DNA of 64,000 bases. Origin: Oscillospiraceae bacterium (GTDB taxonomy: Bacteria > Bacillota > Clostridia > Oscillospirales > Oscillospiraceae). Positions 28,130 to 36,461 of this stretch are shown in pieces. The translations under genes were made by a program, and so were the position numbers. Each line of letters begins with the position of its first letter. The stretch's first letter is position 1. The stretch spans positions 50,187-114,186 of the forward strand of contig CACYYN010000003.1 of NCBI GenBank assembly GCA_902778665.1. Reading direction: 5' to 3'. The notes beneath the pieces are model-generated. The model saw nothing but the letters and a program-made list of their open reading frames with translations, searched no databases and was not told the DNA's origin.

Positions 28130-29065
28130 ATGGGTAAATATACCGTCAGCCTGAAAAAAATTGCGGAAGAGATGAAGCTCAGTCCCCTCAATCTCTCATC
28201 CGATTATGAAACGGCCGTCATCACCACTGCCGACATTAACCGTCCTGCCATGCAGCTCACGGGGTTTTATGATTACTTCGATCCCGCCCGCATCCAGATC
28301 ATCGGCCGCGTGGAGACCACCTATTTGGAAACTCTCACCCTGGAGCAGCGGGAGAAGGCCTTTGAAGACTTTATGTCTTATAACATAGCAGCTCTCGTGA
28401 TCTGCCATGAGTGCGCCCCCTTTGAGGAGTGCCTGGAAGCTGCCAAGAAGTTCGACCGCAACGTCTTCATCACCGAGCAGGACACTTCCGAGTTCTCTGC
28501 CCGTCTGATCGACAGGCTGCACCGCCACCTGGCCCCCCGCATCACCAGACACGGTGTTCTGGTGGAGGTCTACGGTGAAGGCGTTCTGATCACCGGAGAG
28601 AGTGGCATGGGCAAAAGCGAAACCGCCCTCGAGCTGGTCAAACGTGGCCACCGGCTCATAGCCGATGATGCGGTGGAGATCAAAATCATCGGCCGCGATT
28701 CCCTTGTGGGCTCAGCACCTGAAATGATCCGTTATTATATGGAGCTTCGCGGCATCGGCGTCATCAACGTGCGGCATATCTACGGTGTCGGCGCCGTCAA
28801 GCCTGAATCCTCCATCGATGTGGTTGTGCATCTGGAGCCCTGGGACGATAAAAAGGCCTATGACCGTCTCGGCATCATCAACGAAACCGAAAATATCCTC
28901 GGGGTGGATCTGCCCCGTGTCACCATCCCTGTCATGCCCGGCAGAAATCTCGCCGTCATCATGGAGCTGGCAGCCATGAACAACCGCCAGAAAAAGATGG
29001 GCTTCAATGCCGCCGAAACCCTCGTCGGTGCCCACGACGCCGCTGTTGACAGTGGGATATTCTAG
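28130..29065 (+). CDS. hprK: HPr kinase/phosphorylase
   Basis: Phosphorylates and dephosphorylates Ser-46 of HPr, the core of carbon catabolite control in Bacillota. 311 residues. Walker A GESGMGKSETALELVKRG is at about residue 154, the DDAVEIK Asp pair follows, and the family signature region GIGVINVRHIYGVGAVK and PVMPGRNLAVIMELAAMN are present. From this gene onward the plus strand becomes visibly C-rich compared with 11-27 kb. It is followed by a short heptamer-repeat patch and murB. Confidence 0.97.
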   Translation: MGKYTVSLKKIAEEMKLSPLNLSSDYETAVITTADINRPAMQLTGFYDYFDPARIQIIGRVETTYLETLTLEQREKAFEDFMSYNIAALVICHECAPFEECLEAAKKFDRNVFITEQDTSEFSARLIDRLHRHLAPRITRHGVLVEVYGEGVLITGESGMGKSETALELVKRGHRLIADDAVEIKIIGRDSLVGSAPEMIRYYMELRGIGVINVRHIYGVGAVKPESSIDVVVHLEPWDDKKAYDRLGIINETENILGVDLPRVTIPVMPGRNLAVIMELAAMNNRQKKMGFNAAETLVGAHDAAVDSGIF

Positions 29066-29098
29066 GGAATAGGGAGTAGGGAATAGGGAGTAGGGAGC
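29064..29098. repeat. Heptamer repeat patch (G-rich on plus)
   Basis: Tandem degenerate heptamers AGGGAAT/AGGGAGT, about five units, beginning at the hprK stop codon. Same family as the patches near 30.1, 31.1, 34.5, 48.6, 48.8 and 54.5 kb but in the opposite orientation. Confidence 0.9.
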
Positions 29099-29128
29099 AG
29101 AAAAACCTGCTCCGGGAATCCCCTGTTA

Positions 29129-30070
29129 ATGCACATGAACAATAATTCCGCAAGTATAGATCAAATCATACAATCTGTCAGAAATATTTTTCCTTCCGTA
29201 CGACTTCTGGAACATGAGCCGATGCACCTGCACTGCTCTTTTCGTACCGGCGGTCCGGTCCGGGTTCTTGCCCTCCCGCAGGATGAGGAGTCTCTTGTTG
29301 CGCTCTGCACCTATCTCTCCTCTGTAGGCGTCACGCCCTGTCTGCTGGGCAACGGCACCAATGTCGTCTTCCCTGATGAGGGGAATGACAGCCTCTTTGT
29401 CATCTCCACCGGCGATCTGCAGTCTGTCCGGCTCCTGCCTGAAGGGGTGATTTCGGCGTCCGCAGGGCTTCCTCTCTCCCGGCTGGCGGCCTTTGCCTGC
29501 GAGAATGGGCTTGCCGGGCTGGAGTTTGCCTCCGGCATCCCCGGGTCAGTAGGCGGAGGGATTCTCATGAATGCCGGTGCTTACGGCGGAGAGCTGAAAG
29601 ATGTTGTCGTATCCGTGCGCTTTCTGGATCTTTCCACCGGCAAAATCTGGGAATATTCCGGCAGTGAATGCGCTTTCGGCTATCGGCACAGCTGCTTCCA
29701 GACCGGCGGGAAAGTCATTCTGCAGGCGTCATTCCGTCTGCAGCCGGGGGACAAAGCGGAAATCTCCGCCCGCATGAAGGACTTAAACCAGCGTCGCCGC
29801 GATAAGCAGCCTCTGGATCTCCCTTCCTGCGGCAGTGCCTTCCGTCGGCCGGAGGGTTACTTTGCCGCTGCACTGATTGATGAGTGCGGCCTGAAAGGTG
29901 TTTCCGTGGGCGGTGCACAGGTTTCGGAGAAGCATGCCGGCTTCATTGTCAATACCGGCCATGCCACCACGTCAGATCTTCGCAATCTCCTCGCCCTTGT
30001 CCGTTCCGAGGTATACCGTCAGAAGCACATTGACCTCCAACCCGAAATCATCCTCCTCCCTACCCCCTAA
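29129..30070 (+). CDS. murB: UDP-N-acetylenolpyruvoylglucosamine reductase MurB
   Basis: FAD enzyme of peptidoglycan precursor synthesis, 313 residues. Seen: the FAD-binding LGNGTNVVFPDEG and LEFASGIPGSVGGGILMNAG, the conserved YGGELKDVV, and the C-terminal LIDECGLKGVSVGGAQVSEK with HAGFIVN, typical of type II MurB. No strong ribosome binding site is visible before the ATG at 29129, and the one two codons later is equally possible. RapZ and YvcK/GlmR genes, usual next in line, are missing. Confidence 0.96.
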   Translation: MHMNNNSASIDQIIQSVRNIFPSVRLLEHEPMHLHCSFRTGGPVRVLALPQDEESLVALCTYLSSVGVTPCLLGNGTNVVFPDEGNDSLFVISTGDLQSVRLLPEGVISASAGLPLSRLAAFACENGLAGLEFASGIPGSVGGGILMNAGAYGGELKDVVVSVRFLDLSTGKIWEYSGSECAFGYRHSCFQTGGKVILQASFRLQPGDKAEISARMKDLNQRRRDKQPLDLPSCGSAFRRPEGYFAAALIDECGLKGVSVGGAQVSEKHAGFIVNTGHATTSDLRNLLALVRSEVYRQKHIDLQPEIILLPTP

Positions 30071-30114
30071 TATTTCCCTATTCCCTACTCCCTATTCCCT
30101 ATTCCCTACTCCCT
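30071..30114. repeat. Heptamer repeat patch between murB and whiA
   Basis: About six units of ATTCCCT/ACTCCCT in a row, running directly into the whiA ribosome binding site (CCCTGAGGT). Confidence 0.9.
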
Positions 30115-30125
30115 GAGGTACTTCC

Positions 30126-31025
30126 ATGTCCTTTTCCGCTGATGTAAAAGAAGAAATATGCCGTCAGAAGCTTGAGCGCAAATGCTGTGCCCTGGCGGAG
30201 AGCTTCGGTGTGCTGCTGTTCTGCCACACCTTCTCTCCGGATACCATCCGTATCTCCACCGCCAACGCACCCTTCATGGCCCGCTTGCCGAAGCTTTTCA
30301 AAAAAGCCTTCGGCCTGACCTTTGACGTGCTTCCTCCGGAGGCCGCCTCCGGCCGACGCAGCCTTCTCATCTCAGACCGGCAGAAAATATCCGCTGTTTA
30401 CAACGCCTTCGGGTGGGACGCCTCTACAGCTGTCTCCCACCATGTCAATTACGCCGTTCTGGAAGAAGAATGCTGCCGTATCGCATTCCTTCGCGGCGCC
30501 TTTCTTGCCGGCGGCAGTGTGACAGACCCTGATCTTCGCTTCCATCTGGAGCTGGCCACCGTCCACCACAGTGTCGCCCGCGAATGTGTATCTCTCATGC
30601 AGGAGCTCGGCTTTCAGCCCCGCCTTTCCGAGCGCAGCGGCAATACGCTTTTATATTTCAAGCAGAGTGATGCCATTGCCGATCTTCTCACCATCATCGG
30701 CGCTCCGGTCACCTCCATGAGGGTTATGACGGCCAAAGTGGATAAGGAAATGCGCAACACGGTCACCCGCCAGATCAACTGTGACAGCGCCAATGCCGAT
30801 AAAACCGTCTCTGCGGCCCAGGAGCAGCTCTCCGCCATCCGGCGCTATTCTGCCCGTTACGGGCTCGACACGCTGCCGGAGCCCCTCAAAGACGCAGCGC
30901 TTCTTCGCATCACCAACCCGGCTGCAAGCCTTGCAGATCTTGCCCGGCTCTCCAGCCCGCCCGTGACAAAGAGCTGCCTTTCCCACCGCCTGAAAAAAAT
31001 CATATCTCTCGCTGATGAGAAATAA
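30126..31025 (+). CDS. whiA: WhiA family DNA-binding protein
   Basis: LAGLIDADG-homing-endonuclease-like plus HTH protein, 299 residues, involved in sporulation control in actinobacteria and cell division/chromosome functions in Bacillota. It opens MSFSADVKEEICRQ, the standard WhiA start. The middle has AFLRGAFLAGGSVTDPDLRF and HLE. The C-terminus carries TRQINCDSANADKT and the HTH LADLARLSSPPVTKSCLSHR. The RBS GAGGT abuts the repeat patch. Confidence 0.96.
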   Translation: MSFSADVKEEICRQKLERKCCALAESFGVLLFCHTFSPDTIRISTANAPFMARLPKLFKKAFGLTFDVLPPEAASGRRSLLISDRQKISAVYNAFGWDASTAVSHHVNYAVLEEECCRIAFLRGAFLAGGSVTDPDLRFHLELATVHHSVARECVSLMQELGFQPRLSERSGNTLLYFKQSDAIADLLTIIGAPVTSMRVMTAKVDKEMRNTVTRQINCDSANADKTVSAAQEQLSAIRRYSARYGLDTLPEPLKDAALLRITNPAASLADLARLSSPPVTKSCLSHRLKKIISLADEK

Positions 31026-31047
31026 AAACCTTATATAACCCTCCCCT

Positions 31048-31148
31048 CAGGCGCATTCCCCATTCCCTATGCCCTACTCCCTATTCCCTAATCTCCCCTG
31101 CGCCCGCAGGCGCATTCCCCATTCCCTATGCCCTACTCCCTATTCCCT
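31048..31148. repeat. Duplicated 42-bp composite repeat between whiA and dnaE
   Basis: Two identical 42-bp copies (31048-31089 and 31107-31148), each made of CAGGCGCATTCCCC followed by heptamers ATTCCCT, ATGCCCT, ACTCCCT, ATTCCCT. The second is preceded by the half that completes a hairpin TGCGCC-CGCA-GGCGCA (about 31099-31114). The same hairpin plus heptamers recurs near 48.8 kb. Confidence 0.93.
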
Positions 31149-31158
31149 GAGGTGCATC

Positions 31159-34100
31159 ATGAGCTTCGTCCATCTCCATGTCCATACCGAGTATTCCCTG
31201 CTCGACGGCGCCTGCCGCATCGACAAGGTTGCTGAGCGCGCGAAAGAGCTGAACATGCCCGCTCTCGCCGTGACGGATCATGGCGTCATGTACGGAGCTG
31301 TGGCTTTCTATAAAGCCTGCCGAAAGGCCGGCATCAAGCCGATTATCGGCTGCGAGGTCTATGTGGCACCCCGCTCTCTTCACGACAAGGAGCATCTTTT
31401 AGACCGGGACTATTCCCATCTCATCCTCCTCTGCCGCAATGAGGAGGGCTACCACAACCTCTGCCGTCTTGTGAGCACCTCCTTTATCGACGGGTTCTAT
31501 GTCAAGCCCCGTATCGACTGGGCGTTGCTGCATCAGCATGCCGAAGGGCTCCTCTGTCTCTCTGGCTGTGTGCGGGGGTACATTGCCCAGTGCATTGTTC
31601 GCGGCGACTATGACGAGGCAAAGCGCAAGGCGCTGGAGCTGAGAGACCTCTTCGGCGAAGAGAATTTTTATCTTGAAATCCAGAACCACGGCATCCCGGA
31701 TGAGGAGCGAGCTGCTGCCGGCCTGATCCGGATCCACAAAGAAACCGGCATTCCCCTTGTCCTCACCAACGATGCCCACTATATAAATAAGGAAGACGCC
31801 TACTATCAGGATGTCCTTATGGCCATCCAGACCGGCAAGAGTGTTTCTGACCCTTCCCGTATGAAGATGGAGACGCAGGAGCTCTACCTGAAAACCGAGG
31901 AAGAGATGCGACAGCTCTTTCCCGACCGGGAGGATGCTCTTGCCAACACCCTGAAAATTGCCGACCGCTGCAATTTCGACTTTGAGTTCGGCAATTATCA
32001 CCTGCCCCGCTTCAAGCTCCCTTCTGGCGAGACGGACAGCTATGCCTATCTCTGCAAGCTCTGTGATGCCGGCTTTGCCGAGCGCTTCCCGGACCGGCCG
32101 GAGGTCCGCAAACAGCTGGAGTATGAGCTGGAAATGATCCGTAAAATGGGCTTTGTGGACTATTTTCTCATCGTGTCAGACTTCATCGGCTATGCCAAAC
32201 GCAGCGGCATTCCTGTCGGCCCCGGTCGAGGCAGCGCAGCGGGCAGCGTTGTGTCCTACTGCCTGAAGATCACCGACGTTGACCCCATCAAATACAGCCT
32301 CTTTTTCGAGCGGTTCCTGAATCCCGAGCGTGTCTCCATGCCGGATATCGACGTTGACTTCTGCGTCAACCGCCGCGGCGAGGTCATCGACTATGTCCAT
32401 CGCCTCTACGGGGATGACCATGTTGCCCAGATTGTCACCTTCGGCACCATGGCTGCCCGCATGGCCATCCGCGACGTCGGCCGTGTGCTGGATGTCAGCT
32501 ATGCCGATACCGACCGGGTTGCCAAGCAGATCCCCGCCGCTCTGAACATGACCATTGACGAGGCCCTTTCCCTCTCCAAACCCCTGCGTGAGCTCTATGA
32601 CGGGGACGAAACCGTCCGCCGCCTGCTGGATGTCTCCCGTGCCCTGGAGGGTATGCCCCGCCACGCATCCACCCACGCTGCCGGCGTCGTCATCACGGAA
32701 AAGCCGGTCAGTGAATATGTCCCCCTCTCCACCAACGACGGGGTTCCTGTCTGTCAGTACCAGATGACCACGCTGGAGGAGCTGGGCCTGCTGAAGATGG
32801 ACTTTCTCGGCCTGCGCAACCTCACCGTTCTGGAGGATGCTGCCCGCCTCGTGCGCAAGGAGGATCCCACCTTCCGCGTGGAGGATGTGCCGGAGGACGA
32901 CCCTGCCACCTTCGAAATGCTGGCCCAGGGCAGAACCATGGGCGTCTTCCAGCTGGAAAGTGCCGGCATGACCTCCGTCTGCACCGGCATCCGGGCCCGC
33001 AGCATTGAAGACATCACTGCTATCATTGCCCTCTACCGCCCCGGCCCCATGGACTCCATCCCCCGCTTTATCGAGTGCTCCCAGCACCCGGAAAAAATCA
33101 CCTACAAGCACGAGCTGCTCCGCCCCATTCTCGAGGTCACCTACGGCTGCATCGTTTATCAGGAGCAGGTCATTCAGATCTTCCGCCAGCTGGCGGGCTT
33201 CTCCCTCGGCCAGGCGGATATGATCCGCCGTGCCATGAGTAAGAAAAAGCATGCCGTCATCGATGCCGAGCGTGTTGCCTTTGTCCATGGCGATCCGGAG
33301 CGTAATATCCCCGGTGCGGTTGCCCACGGTGTGCCGGAGAAGGTTGCCAACAGCATCTATGACGAGATTCTGGACTTCGCCAGCTACGCCTTCAATAAAG
33401 CCCACGCCGTGAGCTATGCCATCGTCTGCTACCGCACAGCCTACATGAAGCGGCACTATCCCCAGCAGTACATGGCCGCCCTCCTCACCTCTGTGCTGGA
33501 CAGCAGCTCCAAAATCGCCGTCTATATCGCCGAGTGCCGCGACATGGGCATCAAACTCCTCCCACCGGATGTGAACGAGTCGGAGGCCGACTTTGCCGTC
33601 TCCGGCACCAACATCCGCTTCGGCCTTGCGGCCATCAAGGGTGTGGGTCGTTCGGCCGTTGCCGACCTCACTGCCGAGCGGGATCGCTCCGGCCCCTTCC
33701 GCGATTTTGAAGACTTCCTCCGCCGCATGTCCGGGCGCGATCTCAACCGCCGTGCCATTGAAAATATGATCCTCGCCGGCTGCTTTGATGCCATGGGCTA
33801 TACCCGCCGTGCCCTCACCGAAGCTGCGGGCCCCGCTCTGGAGAGCATTGCCCGCTCCCGCCGTGATAATTTCGAGGGCCAGATGGATCTTTTCGCCTCC
33901 CTGGATGACGGCTTCTCATCTCCCTCCTCCGGCATCTCCATTCCTCCCAGGCCGGAATATACCCGCCAGGAGGTTATGGCCAAGGAGAAGGACGTCACAG
34001 GTCTTTATTTAAGCGGCCACCCCATGGATGAATACCGCGAGGCTGTCCGCAAGGCGGGCGTCACTCCCATCGGTTTCCTGATGGAGGACTTCTCCTCTGA

Positions 34101-34743
34101 CGACGGTCCCCACACCTATTCCGACGGCCAGCTTCTCACCCTTGCCGGCATTGTGGACACCGTCAAAACCAAAACCACCAAGAGCAGCTCTCTCATGAGC
34201 TATGTCCGCCTGGAGGATGATACCGGCGGCATCGAGCTCATCGTCTTTCAGCGTGCGCTGGATCAGGGCGGAAAATACCTCATCCCCAACACCGGCATCG
34301 TGGTTCGCGGCCGTGTCTCCGTCCGGGATGAGAAGGAGCCCCAGCTCATGGTCGACACCATCCTCCCCCTCGCCTCACTTACAGAAGCTGAATCTTCCAC
34401 GGAGTATCAGCTCCCCGTCCCCCCTCTTCAGACGTCCTATCCCATGTCGGCCAATCCCCAGCATTCCCCTCGTTCCCCGTCCCCTCCACCCACAGACAAT
34501 TCCCTAATCCCTAATCCCTATTCCCTATCCCCTAACCAAACCCTCTGGGTCAAGCTCCCCTCCGAGCAGCATCCACTCTTCGGGCACATTCAGCTCCTGC
34601 TCACCATGTTCCCCGGTCCGGGGCGCATGATCCTCTACTGTGAAAAAGAAAAAAAGCGCATCGGCACCCATTGCGTCCTGCACGAAGCGCTTATCGCCGA
34701 ACTCCATGAACTCTGCGGAGAGAAAAACGTGGTTCTAAAATAA
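31159..34743 (+). CDS. dnaE: DNA polymerase III alpha subunit DnaE
   Basis: Replicative polymerase of the DnaE type, 1194 residues from MSFVHLHVHTEYSLLDGACR. A longer in-frame start at 31069 only translates repeats (PYSLFP-like) and was rejected; GAGGTG precedes the ATG at 31159. In order: PHP domain (HLHVHTEYS), catalytic core with GPGRGSAAGSVVSY and PDIDVDFC, the HhH region, the OB fold (LLTLAGIVDTVKTK), and a short C-terminal domain. Between the OB fold and the C-terminal domain lies a Pro/Ser-rich linker, part of which (NSLIPNPYSLSPNQ) is encoded by heptamer repeats inserted in frame. Confidence 0.97.
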   Translation: MSFVHLHVHTEYSLLDGACRIDKVAERAKELNMPALAVTDHGVMYGAVAFYKACRKAGIKPIIGCEVYVAPRSLHDKEHLLDRDYSHLILLCRNEEGYHNLCRLVSTSFIDGFYVKPRIDWALLHQHAEGLLCLSGCVRGYIAQCIVRGDYDEAKRKALELRDLFGEENFYLEIQNHGIPDEERAAAGLIRIHKETGIPLVLTNDAHYINKEDAYYQDVLMAIQTGKSVSDPSRMKMETQELYLKTEEEMRQLFPDREDALANTLKIADRCNFDFEFGNYHLPRFKLPSGETDSYAYLCKLCDAGFAERFPDRPEVRKQLEYELEMIRKMGFVDYFLIVSDFIGYAKRSGIPVGPGRGSAAGSVVSYCLKITDVDPIKYSLFFERFLNPERVSMPDIDVDFCVNRRGEVIDYVHRLYGDDHVAQIVTFGTMAARMAIRDVGRVLDVSYADTDRVAKQIPAALNMTIDEALSLSKPLRELYDGDETVRRLLDVSRALEGMPRHASTHAAGVVITEKPVSEYVPLSTNDGVPVCQYQMTTLEELGLLKMDFLGLRNLTVLEDAARLVRKEDPTFRVEDVPEDDPATFEMLAQGRTMGVFQLESAGMTSVCTGIRARSIEDITAIIALYRPGPMDSIPRFIECSQHPEKITYKHELLRPILEVTYGCIVYQEQVIQIFRQLAGFSLGQADMIRRAMSKKKHAVIDAERVAFVHGDPERNIPGAVAHGVPEKVANSIYDEILDFASYAFNKAHAVSYAIVCYRTAYMKRHYPQQYMAALLTSVLDSSSKIAVYIAECRDMGIKLLPPDVNESEADFAVSGTNIRFGLAAIKGVGRSAVADLTAERDRSGPFRDFEDFLRRMSGRDLNRRAIENMILAGCFDAMGYTRRALTEAAGPALESIARSRRDNFEGQMDLFASLDDGFSSPSSGISIPPRPEYTRQEVMAKEKDVTGLYLSGHPMDEYREAVRKAGVTPIGFLMEDFSSDDGPHTYSDGQLLTLAGIVDTVKTKTTKSSSLMSYVRLEDDTGGIELIVFQRALDQGGKYLIPNTGIVVRGRVSVRDEKEPQLMVDTILPLASLTEAESSTEYQLPVPPLQTSYPMSANPQHSPRSPSPPPTDNSLIPNPYSLSPNQTLWVKLPSEQHPLFGHIQLLLTMFPGPGRMILYCEKEKKRIGTHCVLHEALIAELHELCGEKNVVLK
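34499..34540. repeat. Heptamer repeats inside dnaE
   Basis: Five or so TTCCCTA/ATCCCTA units lying in frame in the dnaE linker, coding for LIPNPYSLSPN. Same family as the intergenic patches. Confidence 0.9.
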
Positions 34744-34784
34744 ACCGCAGCATATCAGAGTATTACCCGGTTTTCCCTTATAAA

Positions 34785-34831
34785 GCTCGCGATAGAGCAT
34801 AAACCACGAGGTATCATGATGTCTCGCGAGC
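34785..34831 (+). repeat. 47-nt dyad element, copy C, upstream of nth
   Basis: Outer arms GCTCGCGA and TCGCGAGC (perfect 8-bp stem) enclose 31 bases. The copies at 50170 and 50272 have the same 8-31-8 geometry with different arms that still pair perfectly, and 18 of 31 inner bases agree. It lies 59 bases before the nth start and is followed by GCAGTGCAC, also found after copy B. Confidence 0.7.
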
Positions 34832-34890
34832 AGTATGCAGTGCACTGATACCGAGGTGCCCTCAAAAACTCATTTAAAGGAGTTCTCACT

Positions 34891-35550
34891 ATGCGAACCC
34901 AACCCCAAATTAATGAAATCGTCCGCCTCCTCCTCGCGGAATACCCGGAGGCCGACTGTACCCTCGATTATGCCAAACCCCACGAGCTCCTATTTTCCGT
35001 TCGTCTCGCCGCCCAGTGTACGGATGAGCGTGTCAACCAGGTCACCCCAGCTCTCTTTTCCCGCTATCCCACCCTGGAAGATTTCGCAGCTGCCGACGTC
35101 TCTGAGGTGGAGCAGTATGTTCATTCCTGCGGCTTCTATCATGCCAAAGCACGGGATATTGTGGCGTGTTCTAAAGTCCTGCTGGAGAAGTATAACGGTC
35201 AGGTCCCTTCCACTATGGAAGAGCTTACTGCCCTTCCCGGCGTAGGCCGCAAGACCGCCAATCTGATCCTCGGCGATGTGTTCCATATCCCCGGCAGTAC
35301 CGTTGTGGATACCCACTGCATCCGCATCTCCAACCGCCTCGGCCTGGTGGACAACCTGAAGGAGCCGGAAAAAATCGAGCGGGAGCTTCGCAAAGTTCTC
35401 CCTCCCGAGTCCTCCTCCACCTTCTGCCACTGCATCGTTCTCCACGGCCGTGCCGTCTGCGATGCCCGCAAACCCCTCTGTGAAAACTGTTGTGTCAAAC
35501 ATCTCTGCCAGTATTATGAATCCCTTACTCCAAAGGAGGAAATATCTTGA
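34891..35550 (+). CDS. nth: Endonuclease III
   Basis: Base-excision glycosylase/AP lyase for oxidised pyrimidines, 219 residues. The HhH motif with catalytic Lys is LPGVGRKTANLIL (about residue 112), the catalytic Asp lies in VVDTHCIRISNRLG, and the [4Fe-4S] cluster cysteines follow C-x6-C-x2-C-x5-C (CDARKPLCENC then CVKHLC). RBS AAAGGAG. Its stop overlaps the TTG start of the next gene, so the two are translationally coupled. Confidence 0.96.
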   Translation: MRTQPQINEIVRLLLAEYPEADCTLDYAKPHELLFSVRLAAQCTDERVNQVTPALFSRYPTLEDFAAADVSEVEQYVHSCGFYHAKARDIVACSKVLLEKYNGQVPSTMEELTALPGVGRKTANLILGDVFHIPGSTVVDTHCIRISNRLGLVDNLKEPEKIERELRKVLPPESSSTFCHCIVLHGRAVCDARKPLCENCCVKHLCQYYESLTPKEEIS

Positions 35551-36263
35551 ATACAAAAATGAAAGTCCGTGCAGTAGTCTTCGTCATCTTCTTCCTGCTG
35601 CTTGCTGCCGCTATTGTCTATATCATGACGTCCACCGCTGATCGCGAAATCGTCCCTTACAGCCCCGAGTTCTCCATCCGTGAGCAAAACCAGCCGGAAT
35701 CGGCATCTCAGTCCTCCGGCAATGCTCCCGATACTGTCTCTACACCGGCTCCGGCCGCTCAGCCGACTGAAGCGGTCCCAACGCCGACGCCTTATGTGCC
35801 TACCCCAACTCCTTATGTTCCGACGCCCACCCCCTACGTTCCAACTCCCGAGCCTGCCGGCCTGCCTCTCGGCAGCGGTACCATCTCCTCCGGCATGCCC
35901 TGGCTCCTTAACATCCATGCCGACTGGTCAGCTGTCACGGCCACCAACAGCCGTGTCGAGGTAACGGTCATTGTCTATGCCGACCACTATTCCTTACATT
36001 ATAATTCCTTTGAGAATCTGGCCATCCGCCTCGGGGAGGAGTCTCACCGACTGTACGCCAATGAGATTCAATCGGACATCAACCAGCCCCAGAGCACTGA
36101 GCTCGGCCGCTACACCTATTCTGTTCCTCTCGCCAAGGGCGAGACCGTCTCTCTCCCCCTCTCCGCTGTCTGGGAGTTCGGCGGCACCTACGGTGACGGC
36201 TACGGCCACACGGTTGATATCCCCAGTCTCCGTTGTGAGGGCACAGTAACCCTTACTCGTTGA
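35547..36263 (+). CDS. Membrane-anchored protein with PTPYVPTP repeats
   Basis: A 238-residue protein with one N-terminal membrane segment (residues 8-30), a spacer of PTPTPYVP repeats (three units, about residues 82-108) likely spanning the wall, and a beta-rich outer domain (SAVTATNSRVEVTVIVYADH ... YSVPLAKGETVSLPL). The start is set by AAAGGAGG eight bases before a TTG that overlaps the nth stop. The ATG 12 bases later is too far from that site. Family not recognised; probably an extracytoplasmic binding or structural domain. Confidence 0.75.
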   Translation: MNTKMKVRAVVFVIFFLLLAAAIVYIMTSTADREIVPYSPEFSIREQNQPESASQSSGNAPDTVSTPAPAAQPTEAVPTPTPYVPTPTPYVPTPTPYVPTPEPAGLPLGSGTISSGMPWLLNIHADWSAVTATNSRVEVTVIVYADHYSLHYNSFENLAIRLGEESHRLYANEIQSDINQPQSTELGRYTYSVPLAKGETVSLPLSAVWEFGGTYGDGYGHTVDIPSLRCEGTVTLTR

Positions 36264-36296
36264 CCCTTCATCAAAACGCAACAAAACCCTTTTAAT

Positions 36297-36326
36297 GACC
36301 TCCTTCCGGTGCTTCGGAAGGAGGTC
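36297..36326. other. Strong inverted repeat after the PTPYVP protein gene
   Basis: Perfect 12-bp stem GACCTCCTTCCG / CGGAAGGAGGTC, loop of 6. It is followed on plus by AAAAAA rather than T, so it is not a textbook terminator in either direction, but it probably ends or protects the upstream transcript. Confidence 0.6.
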
Positions 36327-36356
36327 AAAAAATTTCAAAAAGATTACAAAAAAGTA

Positions 36357-36385
36357 TTGCATTTGTTTTATAATTGTGGTAACAT
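36357..36385 (+). promoter_or_regulatory. Promoter of the secreted ADLS-motif protein (copy 1)
   Basis: -35 TTGCAT (36357-36362), 17-base spacer, -10 TAACAT (36380-36385). Alternative hexamers (TATAAT at 36370) exist in this AT-rich stretch. Confidence 0.5.
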
Positions 36386-36461
36386 AATTTCATACCTGTA
36401 ATATGTTATTACATAATTGCAACTTTTCACTTGTATATCTCTATTCTAGGAGGTTGCCCCA

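Noticed and set aside
31069-31158. N-terminal extension of dnaE (PYSLFP-like residues)
   Set aside because: Translated heptamer repeats; the true start has GAGGTG and the standard DnaE N-terminus.
32176-33456. 426-codon minus frame opposite dnaE
   Set aside because: Shadow frame; dnaE is a clear gene on plus.
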